From Nymphalis io (taxonomy: Eukaryota > Arthropoda > Insecta > Lepidoptera > Nymphalidae): a stretch of DNA of 64,000 nt. The stretch spans positions 14,389,001 through 14,453,000 of the forward strand of contig NC_065889.1 in assembly GCF_905147045.1 (NCBI RefSeq), in the 5' to 3' direction. A program made the position numbers and the translations under genes. Below, piece by piece: positions 12,907 through 24,994 of this stretch. The notes under the pieces are model-generated. The model made no database searches. It had not been told where the DNA came from and was given only the letters and a program-made list of their open reading frames with translations. How positions within the stretch are numbered: the first letter of the stretch is position 1; every line of letters starts with the position of its first letter.

Positions 12907-13053
12907 CTGAAATTTTTAAACAAGACGGTAGCAGCGGTATAATGTGTGTCAAATCCACAACAACATGATACACTCAGTCCACTCCTCAATGTTCCACTTC
13001 ACTGGCTTCTAGTCCGGGATGGCAAGAAGATAGGCCGAAGGGTGGGGTTAAGA
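12907..13053 (-). other. Candidate non-coding exon (147 nt) with matched splice signals
   Basis: On the minus strand a T-rich tract ends in ttattttttag (AG at 13054-13055), and 147 bases later ttcag|gtgagt gives a strong donor (12901-12906). A further gtaagt donor lies 69 bases upstream of the acceptor at 13117-13122, which would make a minimal-size intron. All three frames contain stops, so if real it is a UTR or lncRNA exon. The block is less AT-rich than its flanks. An old repeat that happens to carry splice-like motifs is the main alternative. Confidence 0.3.
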
Positions 13054-13814
13054 CTAAAAAATAAGAGGACGCTTTACTAAAGGCCCTGGGTCTAGACTAG
13101 GGCGAGCTTACGATGTACTTACCTAGAAACAATTATATGTATAGTACATAGAAACTATAGGAAATATATTGGTAGATATATATATGTAGTTGAAATCTAT
13201 AAAAGGCAGGTATAATAAAAAATAAGTTGAATAAGAATACGAAAGTAGCTAAAGATGTATATATAGATAAGAGGTACTCAAATCTAAACAAGCCCATACA
13301 TTGGTTTAAAATTGTATTCAATAATATTTATATATTTACTTATTTTTTTTACTTTAATAAAAACAAAAGATAATTCGTGCCACAGCGGTGCGGGATCGCC
13401 GTTAAAACTGTAAAAAAACTCGTCGAACGACCTTCGCACTATCAGCCCAAAAACTAACACGATTTACGGGAAAAGCCATTTCCATATACTAACTACTGAT
13501 TCGTATCGACATAGTTCATGCGGTTAGTAAATATAACTGTTAGATATAAAAGAGCAGGAGTCATGTAATTGGCAAAAATAAAAGAACGATGAAAAAAAAA
13601 AAAAATATTCTCACGAATATTTACAAGGGGGGGTAAAGAAATAGAAATAAAAAAAACTCGTCCAGGTCCACTCAATGGTACTCCAACACAAACACGTCAC
13701 TTTATTTATGCCAATGACATTTCCAGAGAACTCATCGTCCCGTTTTTTGGGAAGGAGCAAAGACACAACGTACACTGTTTTTTTTTCGCTGGTCAGCGGT
13801 CACTGATCGAGTGT

Positions 13815-13965
13815 TGAGGGTTAATGTCTTTCACTTCACTTCACTCCGGGAAGGCGGGCGCGTGCGCCGCGTGTAGTCGGTCGACTGCCGGCGCGCGCGC
13901 ACCCCACTCACTCCCACCAAAATTTTACCACCACTGGCTACGGGGCGCGCAAGCTACGGCCCGCT
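13815..13965. promoter_or_regulatory. CpG-rich patch, candidate promoter
   Basis: gggaaggcgggcgcgtgcgc and ccggcgcgcgcgcacccc lie in a block far richer in CpG than the surroundings. It is about 0.7 kb upstream (in minus-strand sense) of the splice-like signals at 12.9-13.1 kb. The 61-codon open frame here is low-complexity Ala/Arg text and is not supported as a protein. Confidence 0.3.
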
Positions 13966-16026
13966 ATGCTATTGAGAGCGTAGCAACAGTTGATTTTTTT
14001 CAACTGTGATAATTACAAAGTTATGTAAAATAATTTTAAATACACTGCAATTTAAAACTCTAATTGATATTGGACGAATCAAATTTTGTTATAATGATAC
14101 ACTAAAAATGATTAACTGATGATTGAAGTTAATATTTAATGAACGTTATAATCTTAAAGGAAATAAATTATTACATATGGAAGTGAATAATAAAAGAACA
14201 ATTATCTATAGGTTTTCGTGCACGCTTGTGCGCACCGCGCCGGGAATTAAACGATGAATATTCATTTAATAATATACCTTTATATATAATATAATTCTTC
14301 TGTATATGTCTGTGAATTTCTCCTTAATGGCTGGATTATAAGCATAATATTCTTATTTCACCCGTACGAAGTCGGGTTAGGCAGATAGTTTCTTAAATAA
14401 TATAATACTGTACGTTTGACCGTACAATACAAATAAAATAAATTTATTTTATAGCGACGCATTTCTCTTTAGATTGACCAGCCCTGCGGCATACTATCTC
14501 CGATGCGTACACGCACACCACCTCACGTAAACACGGCACACACACATTCACAGTACGACAGGCCTACAGACCTACAATTTTTACTTTCACCTAAAGTGAC
14601 ACTTATTTCTTGAAGAACAAAAGTCAAATTAGTTTGAATTGGATGTAACGTTCCATTGGTAAGCGAGTTGGTAAGTGGGACACGCGATGGTTTTCTTTAT
14701 GGGACCTCTTGAGGCCTCGCAAGGTCCTCCTCGGCTTATGATAAGATAATTAATTGTCATGGAAATTCTGATATACGATAATATATATGTTATTTGTACA
14801 AATTATTATTACTCAAGTTGTATTTAGATTTTGTTTGACCTTTAAGCACATTTTACCGAGAAATTAAATATTCGTCAAGTTTTTACCCTAATATGACACT
14901 ACATATGGAAACATTGTTCAACGGAGTCGCGACATCTTGTTGAAAATTAATACTGTATAATTAGTTTTCGTAAGAAAGCAAAAATATACATACGAGCACT
15001 TTAAAGAGTCGTAACACAAAAACAAGAATTCTAGACATTGGTCCAGGGTATTAGCTTTGAAATCTACCTAGTGCTTTACACATCGCTATAATAATACCAT
15101 TTTAAATGTTTAGCCTCTGTATTCTCTAAGCTCTATATATTATATCATTAATCATTTTAAATAATAATTATGCAGGCAATAATCCGTTATTATTTATATA
15201 CATATCAAATATATGTTTATATTTCGAACTATTTATCATAAATTTATTAAGAGACTTTTCTTTATAAATTTTACAACAGGAAAAACGCAGATACTTAAAA
15301 AATGAGATAAGTTATTAAGTTATATTTTCATACGTCATATTAACGAGTTACCAATAAAACCTAAAACCGAAGCAATTTAACTTAAGTAATGACAAATAAA
15401 ATAGTGAATTAACAATATTTAGAAGGTACTTATTTATCCCTCCTAACTCAAATTTACAACTTTAGCTGTACAATATAATACAAGCTATTATGATCTTTAT
15501 ATTAATAAAGTTACGGGCGAAAATTCTCGATAATATTTACGGTATAGTGACAGAGCGTTGTACTATAAATTGTACTAAAATGTGCGCATAAAGTCAACGT
15601 CACCACGGTACCGTTGTAAGCGATATTCGTGGGTTAAGGCGAAGTTGCAACACATTTTTTATTAACTTACAAAAGTATTAGCTTATCGCTATTTGTACTG
15701 AAAATTAATAGAAAAGAATATTATGGAAACATTTATAATTTGTAAAATATATCTCATTATAATTAAAAACTTAAGTATTTAAAATGTTTATTAACCACAT
15801 TATGTGTGATGTTACGGAAGCCATCTTATACAATTTCTACTAAACAAGGAAAATTGTTTTATAAAATACTTTTTACATGATCATAAGCCATAATTAATTA
15901 TTTATTTTAAAATCTGATTTAAATTACGACAATAACTATAAAACTCCAAACCGACGTTGTTCGAGAAAATAAATGAATCGAAATATAATATTCAATAAAT
16001 AAAATGGGAAGGAATACCTTTATCTA
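13966..16026. other. AT-rich non-coding
   Basis: No repeat family copy or coding signal recognised. Confidence 0.5.
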
Positions 16027-16048
16027 CATACATACATACATACATACC
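16027..16048. repeat. (CATA)n microsatellite
   Basis: Five to six tandem catac/cata units in AT-rich DNA. Confidence 0.9.
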
Positions 16049-16143
16049 TTTGCATAATAAATTATTATAATGAAAGCGTAAAATTGAAATACATATTAAT
16101 AATTAATTTAATATATTTAATATATATATAAAGATATATACTT

Positions 16144-16389
16144 GGTAGGACTTTGTGCTTTGTCTGGGTAGGTAGCACCCACTAAACATATTCTATATTC
16201 TACCGCAATACAGTAATATTAAGTATTGTTGTATTTTGGTTTGAAGGGTGGTGGCATAGGCAATATAAGAGATGGTACTATTTCTAAGAGCAATGTCTAC
16301 AGGGGTGACTACTTACTTACTTACTTACTTACCAGTACCATCTGTTAGCCCATTTGCCAATCTGCCATCTTATAACGAATAAAAAAAAT
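16144..16389 (+). mobile_element. Family B element with internal (CTTA)n expansion
   Basis: Runs from taggactttgtgctttgtct through tctgggtaggtagcacccac and gtttgaagggtgg to a poly(A) tail near 16388. In the place where other copies read 'ccacttaccatcagg', this one has about six tandem ctta units (16310-16333), a local microsatellite expansion. Confidence 0.85.
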
Positions 16390-16669
16390 ATTTTTTATAG
16401 TTCCATAACATTTCATAGATTAATATTTTAGTTTTAAATTAATTAAGGCATAAGTGCAAGATGGAAGCAGAAAAGATAGCGAGCAGGAATGAGTATGCGC
16501 GAGGGAGCACTACCCCGCATTGTAGCAGCGCGGCAAATTAATATGCGTTGTCACACAAAAGCGCGCTGTCTTGAGCTCTTGCTGGTACTCCACGTACAAA
16601 AGCTGCGCAAACATGTTCTGCGCTGCGCACCATCAGGTATATGTCAGAATTAAAGTAATGTCACTACTA

Positions 16670-16752
16670 TGTACTATATCTCCTGCGCCGTTGGCTTATA
16701 TCTCTTGAGATTATCCGCCGCGGTCGAAATTGGTCGGGTGGACATCATGTTC
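16670..16752 (+). mobile_element. Family C SINE, 3' fragment
   Basis: Matches the 3' end of family C: tctcctgcgccgttggctta, tctcttgagattatccgccg and cggtcgaaattgg. Confidence 0.75.
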
Positions 16753-18349
16753 CAAGTAACTGCTTCAAGATTGAATAATTAATAAATCCTTGCAATACAT
16801 TTCAAAATTGTCTGTTTAAAAATTATACAAAAAATGTGCACGTGTAATCGTTTAATAGTTTAAGACCAGTAAATTGAAGTAACGAAAACAATGGTGGCGT
16901 ATCGTAAGGCGTTAGCACTGCGTGGGCTGTGTACGGGAGTACACGTCGCTTATCGCACTGATGATTATATTAATATATTTGCTTAACTTTCTCTCTATAT
17001 TTAAAAACATATCTTTGTAAGCTTTAATTCGTGTGAACGGTTCGGGTAACTAATATAAGAAACTTCACATGGTACGACATTTTATACCAATTTTTAATAT
17101 ATATGTTCCATTGTTACGTCGATTTGTACTTTTTACATAATAAATTGAACGATACAATCTCTTAATTTACTTTTCCTCCGTCCGTGTTACTTGCCTATAA
17201 TATGAATGGTGATCGGAAAATTCCTCGCAAAGCATGTCAAATGGTACCGTAAACAACAGTAGTCTATTATATTTGATTATGAAGCATATTTAAATATGCA
17301 AAAATGTTATTGTACTTACAATTATACATTTTTATTCTTGCAATAAAAATAATTTGCATGTTTAATTAGCTATTTTTCTGATAATGAAACGTTGTAAAAA
17401 TAATTAGGCTATATATGATAAATACCTTAAGAATTTAAGAATAACAAATATACTAGCTATCGGAAGGATTTTATCAATATCAAAAATATATTCTTGCGGG
17501 CACTTTTGATTCGTTATAATACAAGATATATGAAATTTAAATCTACCACTGGTTCGGAATATAGATTCTAATGAGAAAAACCGGCATGAATATATCAGTA
17601 GCTGATAAATATAATAATAAATTCTAAAAATGATAATCAAATCGCTTCTGCAAACTAGATATTCAGAAAATAACGGTTCAAGTCACTACAATGATTAACT
17701 GACTTGAAAAAGAAGGGGTCGTCAATTCTTGATATATCATATCATATACTTTATGTATGTTCGGCTATAACTTTTCATTAAAGTTTTGATGATTCTCTTT
17801 GCTTTGGGTACAGTACAGTTCCAAGGTGGTCCAATCTAAATTGTTTTGGTATTGGACGTTGTTACATTTTTATTTCAAGCCAAATTCCAACATTTTTTAA
17901 AATTTTTGTTTTTGTAAAAAAAAACTATATTACTTTTGTACTAGAAATACAGATTATCAATTGTTTCTTGCCAAGAACTGGTCACAGGCAACCATAGACA
18001 TCCTCTGTTTTGCGGCCGGACTGCCTATCAGCAGTTGATAAAAAAAACCGTTTCGTTTTGGTATATTTTACTGGTTCTAAGAAATTGTTTTATTATACAT
18101 CGAGAGTATTGTTTTATTATACCTCAGGAGGCCATAACGGGAAAGTCAAAACAGAAAGGATAACTTGAAAGCCGCATCTTAATTGTCAAATGTCAACTTT
18201 CGTTTTCTAGTTTAAAATTATTCGCTTTCTTTTCAAAATGAAATTTGCATTTTAAATGTGATGCATTTTATTATTTCCAAAAATCGTATATATTTTACTT
18301 TTTTCATCCGATTTTTTTTATATATGAGTTGCCGCGGGTGCGACGCAAT
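16753..18349. other. AT-rich non-coding
   Basis: A minor match to the accggttcgga-type motif occurs near 17550; otherwise nothing recognised. Confidence 0.5.
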
Positions 18350-18537
18350 TTCAGAGCGTCACAGTAGCATGCGAAAGTGATCCCGTGGTGCTCCTCGTTA
18401 AGACGGAAAGGGTACCGCTGGTTTTTTAGTGGGTATTCCGATGTTTGGAGCGCATTAGGCGCCTTGGACACCGGCGAGCCCCACATACCTCCCCACTGTT
18501 TCCGTGGGGGAAACTCGTAATACGTTAAAAAAAAAGG
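18350..18537 (+). mobile_element. Family D repeat
   Basis: Shares agagcgtcac(a/g)gtagcatgcg, ctcctcgttaagacggaaag, gtaccgctggttttttagtg and accggcgagc with the copy at 38.25 kb, and ends in A9. It looks like a SINE or the 3' end of a longer retroposon. The 106-codon open frame on the opposite strand is only a shadow. Confidence 0.82.
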
Positions 18538-18606
18538 TGCAACGCAATTAATATGAAACCGCATTTTATTTTGTCTAAAGTAAAATAAAATATAGTCACA
18601 CGCAGA

Positions 18607-18900
18607 TATCCCATTACTAAGCAAAGGCCTCCTTTTCTAATAAAGACAAGAGTTAAAGCTTATTTTACACACTGCTGCTATGCGGGTTAGTGAAAACAAA
18701 TTTAATATATTATTTTATAAGAATAAGCAATAGTTATTATTTATAATATTATTTATTTTATGCAATAAATTGTTTTTTATCATTTTTATTTTAAACAAAA
18801 AAAAGATGAATCTTAAGATTAATCTTTTTTTTGTTTCGTTACGTTCGCAATAGATTTTCATACGACACATTTCCTGACGATGTTTTCCTTTACCGTCGAA
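18607..18900 (-). mobile_element. Family A SINE, split and degenerate
   Basis: The 3' part (cccattactaagcaaaggcc, tgctgctatgcgggttagtg) lies at 18607-18690. A middle part (tcctgacgatgttttccttt) lies at 18868-18900. About 175 bases of AT-rich sequence with a strong hairpin sit between them, perhaps a later insertion. Confidence 0.6.
18793..18836. repeat. Inverted repeat inside the split SINE
   Basis: Perfect 15-bp arms aaacaaaaaaaagat and its complement surround a second small palindrome (aatcttaagatt). It lies within the sequence that interrupts the family A copy. Confidence 0.8.
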
Positions 18901-18954
18901 TTATAAACACAATATAACAGGAGATGAATTATAAAAACAAGTAAACCATATCAG

Positions 18955-19092
18955 GGATACATGCCTTGGAACCCTTAAATAGGTCTAAGGGTATAAGTAT
19001 GGCAACTTTTACCCTTAGATCTATTAGTTTGTAATATTTTAATTTGTAGTTATTACTGTATGCCATGTTGGTGATCCTAAATAAATAAATGT
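18955..19092 (+). mobile_element. Possible LINE 3' UTR
   Basis: The text ends in tatgccatgttggtgatcct followed by aaataaataaatg, which looks like a retroposon 3' end with a poly(A) signal. No coding remnant is visible, so the class is unknown. Confidence 0.35.
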
Positions 19093-19743
19093 ATCGAGAC
19101 AAAAAGTTTTGTTAAGAACCAGCACCGTGTAATGCTAATTGCATAAGCCATATTGTCACCACCAAAATATATTTGATTAACTTCAATAATTACCAATAAA
19201 TATGTTCACATATTGAATATAATTTTTGACATTTTTTTTATTTATCAGTAGAAAGCTTAACGAGATAGTAAAGAATTTCAATATTCGGTTCACACATAAA
19301 AATAATTGACTAACGAAGTCGTATTTTACAATAAACTATTATTGATAGCTCGTCAAAGTATAACACGTTTCTCGGGTCATTTGTCAATATTCCGCATCAT
19401 ATGGAGCCGTGAAGGAAATTCATTAAGACCGGTCCAATTTATAGTGACTTTACTTAAGAATTTATTTGTGTTAACGGTTGTAAAGATGATACTAATTTAT
19501 AATTTGCATATATTTCGATTACGTCACACGATTATTTTTAAACGATGAAGCTGCCTCAAGCTGTTCGTGATAAGGTCTTGTATAATTCTAATTTTAATTT
19601 ATTGAAATATATAATTTTACTACAAGAGTCACGTAATCAATAATATCCTAGATAATTGTACTGATATGATGCAGATATTCTTTTGTCAGTCAAAAAAGGC
19701 TTTCTGTTGTAGTAAATTATTATATTAAATGTGGGTAATAATA

Positions 19744-20077
19744 ATGTCCTCCAGGTCGATTTCGGCCACGGCGGCCAATCTCAAGACAGATTAGCCAACT
19801 ACGCGGGAGATATTATAGTGCACAAGTGTGTGCGCAAACACAGATGCACTCTCTATTCCCTAGCTCTCGTTATCCGATCGGACGGCAATCCGACACGACC
19901 GGAAAGAGTTCAGGCGCAGGACCAACGGCTTTACGTACTTTCCGAGGTACGGAAGTGTACACACTTTCAACTTCCAAACTCTAGGCTGCTACTGAAAATT
20001 TTATGACCGACGTGAGAATTGAACCCGGGACCTCCGGGTCAGCGGCTTCATATTTAGCCACTAGACTAACGAGGCAG
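19744..20077 (-). mobile_element. Family C SINE, full length
   Basis: On the minus strand the head reads ctgcctcgttagtctagtgg ... ggtcccgggttcaattctca, a tRNA-like A- and B-box pair. The body follows through ctgaactctttccggtcgtg to gccgccgtggccgaaatcga. This is the best complete copy along with the one at 55.2 kb. The 91-codon open frame across it is not a gene. Confidence 0.92.
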
Positions 20078-20191
20078 AAATGTGAGTAAAACAATATAAC
20101 ACCAATAAAAATTGAATGTAAAGAAGAAAAGAGTTATGGCAAAATATTAACATTAACGGAGTTCACAAGAACCTATGAAACGGTTGAGAAC

Positions 20192-20444
20192 GGAGATGGC
20201 TTAGTTAATCGAAGACAGCGGGTTCAAATCCAGGCAAACACTACTGAATTTTTATGTGTTTAATTTGTTTTTAAATATCATCTCGTTCTTGATGGTGAAC
20301 GACAACATCGTGAGGAAACTTGCATGTGCCTAGCTGAAATTCTGCTACATATGTATCCGTTGCGTTGGAGCAGCTTCGTAAAATAAACTGCAAACTTTCT
20401 CCTAAAAAGAAATACAAGATGGTGGGGCTTTCAGGCTGTTACTA
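20192..20444 (+). mobile_element. Family A SINE, full length but diverged
   Basis: Head gagatggcttagttaatcga and gggttcaaatccaggcaaac, then the body with catcgtgaggaaacttgcat, then caggctgttacta. Confidence 0.85.
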
Positions 20445-20726
20445 TACAAAAACGTTTCGTTTCATCGCTCGTTGCAGTTTTAAAAAATGTCTATGTTAAT
20501 CTAACTATGCTTAGCTGTATCAAATGCGGTAAATTTAGATTATTGTTGTACATGAATCTTTCATGCACATGATCAATATAATTATGTGAAATCTTTATAC
20601 AGCAATACAAAAAAGTGCACCGTTTGATATGTACTTTTATATCAAATATATATTAAAGTATTTATTTTATTTTTCATATTTATAAATGTATAAATTAGGA
20701 AATATTGGAAAGCTATTGATATTTGG

Positions 20727-20835
20727 AAAGGCTTTGTGTCAGCCCGTGGGGGTAGGCACCATCCTCTCATCATAAATTCTACGGCCAAACAGCAATAGTT
20801 AGTATTGTTGTGTTACGGCTTGAAGCTCACTCAAA
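20727..20835 (+). mobile_element. Family B element, 5' fragment
   Basis: Head region only: aggctttgtgtcagcccgtg, gggtaggcaccatcctctca and tagtattgttgtgttacggc. Confidence 0.78.
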
Positions 20836-21104
20836 GTTAGGTATAAATCTAAATTAAGAGTATGCCCAAAATTTAAGTCTTGTACCTCGCACGTTGGAGA
20901 GAATTAGAGGAAGAAGCTTATGTTAGGGGAATACCTGTTAATAATTGGTTTCCAAAATGGTGACAAAAATAAAACTTAATTTTATTTATACATTAATTTT
21001 TATTGTGAAAGCAGTTGCCAGCTTTCTGTTTCATAATGCGCTCCAAGTTATTTATATTCAAGTATATATGATGCAAATATACAAACGTTGGATGAAATTT
21101 TGTT

Positions 21105-21672
21105 TAGTTCACAGCCTCGTTGCTACTAAAGTCCGACTTGCCCCTAGGAGAGTCCATTCTTCCAAGCCACTTGGTCGGAAAAAGATAAATCCTTTCAAGA
21201 CTCGTGACATGGAAGTAGTGGAGTCATTTGGGGAACTCGTCCGCGAAGAAGTTGCAACTTGGGACAGTACGGCATCAGCGCGAGTCGAATGGGAAAAAGT
21301 CAAGTCTCTTCTCACTGACACTGCAGGCAAGGTTTTTGGCTATCAAAAAGCAAAATCTTACGACTGGTTTCAAGAAAACGAGGAGCACTTACTTCCCTTG
21401 ATTGACTCAAAACGCCAAACCGCTTTAAATTTTCGCCTTAACTCTTGCGATGCGACGCGTGAAGATCTCACAAAGGCAAAAGCCTCACTCCAGTGTAGCA
21501 CGCGTTTCTTTGTAAATGCGTATTGGATAGAGCTTTGCCAAAGCATCCAAGCGTGTGCAAACGCGGGGGATATTGGCGGGGTGTACGCGGGCATCAAAAG
21601 TGCTCTTGGACCTACTCCAAAAAAGACGGCACCTCTCAAGGAAACTGACGGTTCTGTTATACAGACAGCACC
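21105..21672 (+). pseudogene. LINE ORF2 fragment 1: endonuclease end and linker
   Basis: This first block is in frame with the open frame that starts upstream at 20945. The first about 50 codons of that frame are AT-rich flank and are not part of the element. The LINE-like text runs from HSLVATKVRL through DSTASARVEWEKVKSLL, a YDWFQENEEHL motif and a helical linker to APLKETDGSVIQT. That order is typical of the stretch between endonuclease and reverse transcriptase. The catalytic endonuclease domain is absent because the element is cut off upstream. The reading frame is lost near 21675 and resumes one frame over at ARWVEYYKGLYS. Confidence 0.82.
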
Positions 21673-21678
21673 CGTCAG

Positions 21679-22280
21679 ATGGCAAGATGGGTAGAATACT
21701 ACAAGGGGCTCTACTCGTGCCCAGTGGATATTCAGCCAGAAGCAGTGGAGCTTGCCCCGAATCTGGCAACTTGGCACGAGCTAGGCGTTGCACCCACAGT
21801 AGAGGAACTTTATCTGGCCGTCAAGAAGCTCAAATGCGAAAAGATGACGTTGTCACCGAAGTCGTCAAGCTTGAGTGCCTCTTGCCCATTCTTCATAACC
21901 ACCTGGCTAAGTGCTGGGAAGAAAACTACGTCCCTCGGGATATGCGAGATGCTAACATCGTCACTCTTTATAAAGGCAAAGGCGATCGTGGCGACTGCAA
22001 CTGTTACCGCGGAATATCTCTTCTTAGCATCGTCGGTAAAGCCTTTGCTAGGGCCATTTTAGGCAAACTACAAAGGCTCACCGACCGCGTATACCCTGAG
22101 GCACAATGTGGTTTTAGGTCCCAACGGTCAACTGTCGACATGATATTTTCACTCAGACTGCTACAAGAAAAGTGTAGGGAGCAACATACCCCCCTAATCA
22201 TTGCATTTGTAGACCTAAACAAGGCTTTTGACTCCGTGAGCAGAGAGGGGTTGTACTCGGTTCTTGTCAGAATTGGATGG
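21679..22280 (+). pseudogene. LINE ORF2 fragment 2: reverse transcriptase fingers and palm A
   Basis: The frame used from 21679 encodes ARWVEYYKGLYS and a helical segment ending LAVKKLKCEK near 21840. The text then continues in another frame with DDVVTEVVKLECLLP, CWEENYVPRDMRDANIV, the CYRGISLLS motif (about 22002) and FVDLNKAFDSVSR (about 22208-22246). The last contains the first catalytic Asp of the reverse transcriptase palm. A conserved GEDG-like segment expected before the VVKL helix is missing, so the second frameshift probably comes with a small deletion. The block ends at the C7 run. Confidence 0.82.
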
Positions 22281-22281
22281 C

Positions 22282-23514
22282 CCCCCCAAACTCCTAAGGA
22301 TGGTGCAATCGTTCCACGAAGATATGGAAGTCACCGTCCTGCACAATGGCAACACATCAACGCCATTCGAAGTACGCCGTGGTGTTCGTCAAGGTTGTGC
22401 ACTGGCCCCCACCTTGTTCGGAATACTCTTCTCGGTGCTTCTGAAGGTTGCTTTTGGAGATGAACAGCAAGGCGTCCACTTACACACGCGAACCGATGGT
22501 AGGCTGTACAACATCTCAATGCTCAAGTCCAAACGCCACAGGGAGGACCTATTTGTAGATAGTCTCCTCTTCGCTGACGACGCTGCCTTCGTTGCTCATG
22601 ACCAAGCTCAACTCCAGAGGCTAATGGACAAATTTGCCAGAGCGTGCGACCTCTTTTCAATGTCCATAAACTGCAAGAAGACCTTTATTTTAGCGCAAGG
22701 ATTTTTAGAGCAACCAGTCATCTTGCTTAACGGCGCACCTTTACAGGTGGTTAACAAATTTTGCTACCTTGGGTCGTATTTGTCGAGCATTCTCTCGCTT
22801 GATGCAGAGATCGACTTCCGCATCGGCAAAGCAGCCTCTACGTTCGGGAGGCTCTGTACAAGGGCTTGGGATAACAGACACCTTACGGTAAAAACGAAAA
22901 TGCTTGTTTACCAATCATGTGTCCTAAGCACACTCTTGTATGGAGCAGAAACGTGGACAACGTACGCAAAACAAGAACGCCGACTAAACACATTTCACTT
23001 GCGCTGCCTTCGGAACATTCTGGGCATCACATGGCAGGATCGCGTGACAAACTGGTCTGTTCTAGGCGAGGCACAGCTGCCTAGCATCATGGCCATTCTC
23101 AAAAAAAAACGGTTACGGTGGCTGGGACACGTGCATCGAATGGAGCAGACTCGTCTTCCAAGGCAAATACTACTGGGAAAGTTTGTGAATGCAAAAAGGT
23201 CTGTTGGGCGACCTATGCTCCGTTACAAAGATTGCGCTAAGCGTGATATGGTTGCGTTTAACATCCCTAGCAATCGATGGGAGGAACTGGCAGAGGACCG
23301 TGCCAAGTGGCGACGCCTTATTCACGAAGGTCAATCAAAGCATGACAATGACTGGTTTAAATTACTAAAAGAAAAACGCACTAGGCGTCATGAGCGGGCT
23401 TCAAGCCCCCGCTCATCTGGGGGCGCATACACTTGTCGGAAGTGCGGCCGAAGGATCCTCTCTCGCATTGGTCTTTTCAGTCATGAACGCAAGTGCCTTC
23501 GCGATGCCGCTTAA
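22282..23514 (+). pseudogene. LINE ORF2 fragment 3: reverse transcriptase palm, thumb and C-terminal finger
   Basis: The longest intact piece is about 410 codons. It contains RRGVRQGCALAPTLF, the catalytic LLFADDAAF box with FADD at 22570-22581, CKKTFIL, VVNKFCYLGSYL, the LLYGAETWTTY segment, LRCLRNILGITWQDR, RLRWLGHVHRM and a GRPMLRYKDCAKRDM block. The C-terminus carries CRKC, SRIGLFSH and ERKC, a C-x2-C-x12-H-x3-C finger. The ATG at 22264 is only the first Met of the open frame; the true continuation is from fragment 2 across the C7 run. It ends at TAA 23512-23514, about 25 bases before the GAT-rich tail. Confidence 0.85.
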
Positions 23515-23537
23515 ATCATCTGTCAAAGATGCAGAGG

Positions 23538-23557
23538 CCTATGATGATGATGATTAG
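23538..23557 (+). repeat. GAT-rich 3' tail of the LINE
   Basis: A short run of gat/atg triplets ends the element, as in the RTE-like 3' ends at 12.27 kb and 52.82 kb of this window. Short-repeat tails in place of poly(A) are usual for several LINE clades. Confidence 0.75.
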
Positions 23558-24913
23558 TATAAGATTTATTATTTCCAAATATTCACTATTCATAACGATA
23601 TTGTTAATGTAATTTATCTGTGTAAACTATTTGTGTATTGTTTTTGAAGTCGTAGCTAGCGACTAGCGTAGCTGAACGTATTTCTCTTTGCTTAAATATT
23701 GACTGTTATGGAATGCCTTCTGACATATATTCGACCTTTTGGTATAAATACATAATTTCTTTGGTCAATAGCGTTCATAATAAAAATATAAGCACAAGTA
23801 GGGCGTTTAAATAATAAAAAAAAGGTATGTTCGCGACTTAAGCCTCAATATAACGAATAATATATAATTAGAGTTATATATACGTATGTCTCGCGGTAGG
23901 TTAAAATGAAGTTGGGTTACAAGCTAGATGATTTAAACCGTAACAGAAAATTAAATACTTTCACATTTTACGACTTTATCTAAATACCAAAAATTCATAT
24001 TCATTGGTTAAGCAAATCGAACGTCCAATTAATGAGCACATTTAGATGCAATGAATACAGTTTAATTAGCAAATTAAATCGAAGTAAACTTTTTTATCAT
24101 AAATGAATACTTTCTATGTTCACTTTTTTGGTGGTAAGTAGCTCTATTTTTTAATTTCATATCTTGGAAACTGGATGTCCTCTTGACCAATTTTAGTAAC
24201 GGCTGTCAATACACTACACAAAACACAAGTGTGTACACTAACACAGTTCTCTGTATTCTCAGTCATAGCGCAAACAAATGGATTTACGCGATTACAGACA
24301 CACGTTAGAGTTTGCACTGTCAAGCTCCTGCGAACCCTTAAGAGAAGAAGAGGTCTTTGCCCTATAGACATGTACGTTCTACCTATTTTTTATATCGACA
24401 AGTTGAGACAAAACCTTTATTTACTTCAACCTGTTGTCAAATTATGGTTTGACTTAATTAAAATAACGCAGCAGCAGTCTTCTTATTTTTTTATAGTATA
24501 TAATAGTGTAATAGTGGTTTTTGTTACCATATCTCGCATTTATGTATTTATTTTTATTTGAATATATATTTTTTTATTTAAATAAAACGTTTTAGAATAT
24601 TATGCTTTTTATTACGTTAGTGTATACATTTAATTAGATTTAATATAAAATATAACAATTAAGTACTGGCAATTCAAGGAAAAGTTTTAAATATATGCAA
24701 AAATATAGAACATTACGTTTAATCCCTATGCTATATAAACATAATATCGGGCATAAGTTATCGATGTCAAACTGACCACCCGGTAATTATATGTTGTAGC
24801 GAGCCGTTGTATTAACCCGTACATCAGCACATGGTGCAGAAGCCGTTCATTATCAAGATAGATGGACTTCTTATAAAATAGATTCTATGTGTTTACATTG
24901 AATCTATGCTTTA

Positions 24914-24994
<81 letters not shown>

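Larger units (their letters stand above)
21105..23557 (+). mobile_element. 5'-truncated, frameshifted non-LTR retrotransposon (LINE)
   Basis: The element begins abruptly near 21105 inside what should be the end of the AP endonuclease (HSLVATKVRL). It continues through the linker, the reverse transcriptase and a C-terminal finger, and ends in a gatgatgatgatta tail at about 23541-23555. The coding frame is broken three times: near 21675, near 21838 (with a probable small deletion) and at a run of seven C at 22281-22287. 5' truncation is the usual outcome of target-primed reverse transcription. The element is therefore a dead copy. The family resembles LINEs whose proteins end in a C-x2-C finger with an SRIG-like sequence, but I cannot name the clade securely. 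No target-site duplication was identified. Confidence 0.9.

Noticed and set aside
18304..18624. 106-codon minus-strand frame
   Set aside because: Mostly antisense of a family D repeat; the same text appears at 38.3 and 42.1 kb.
24150..24370. Possible family C copy and a 110-codon frame
   Set aside because: Only short scattered matches to family C; too weak to list as a copy.
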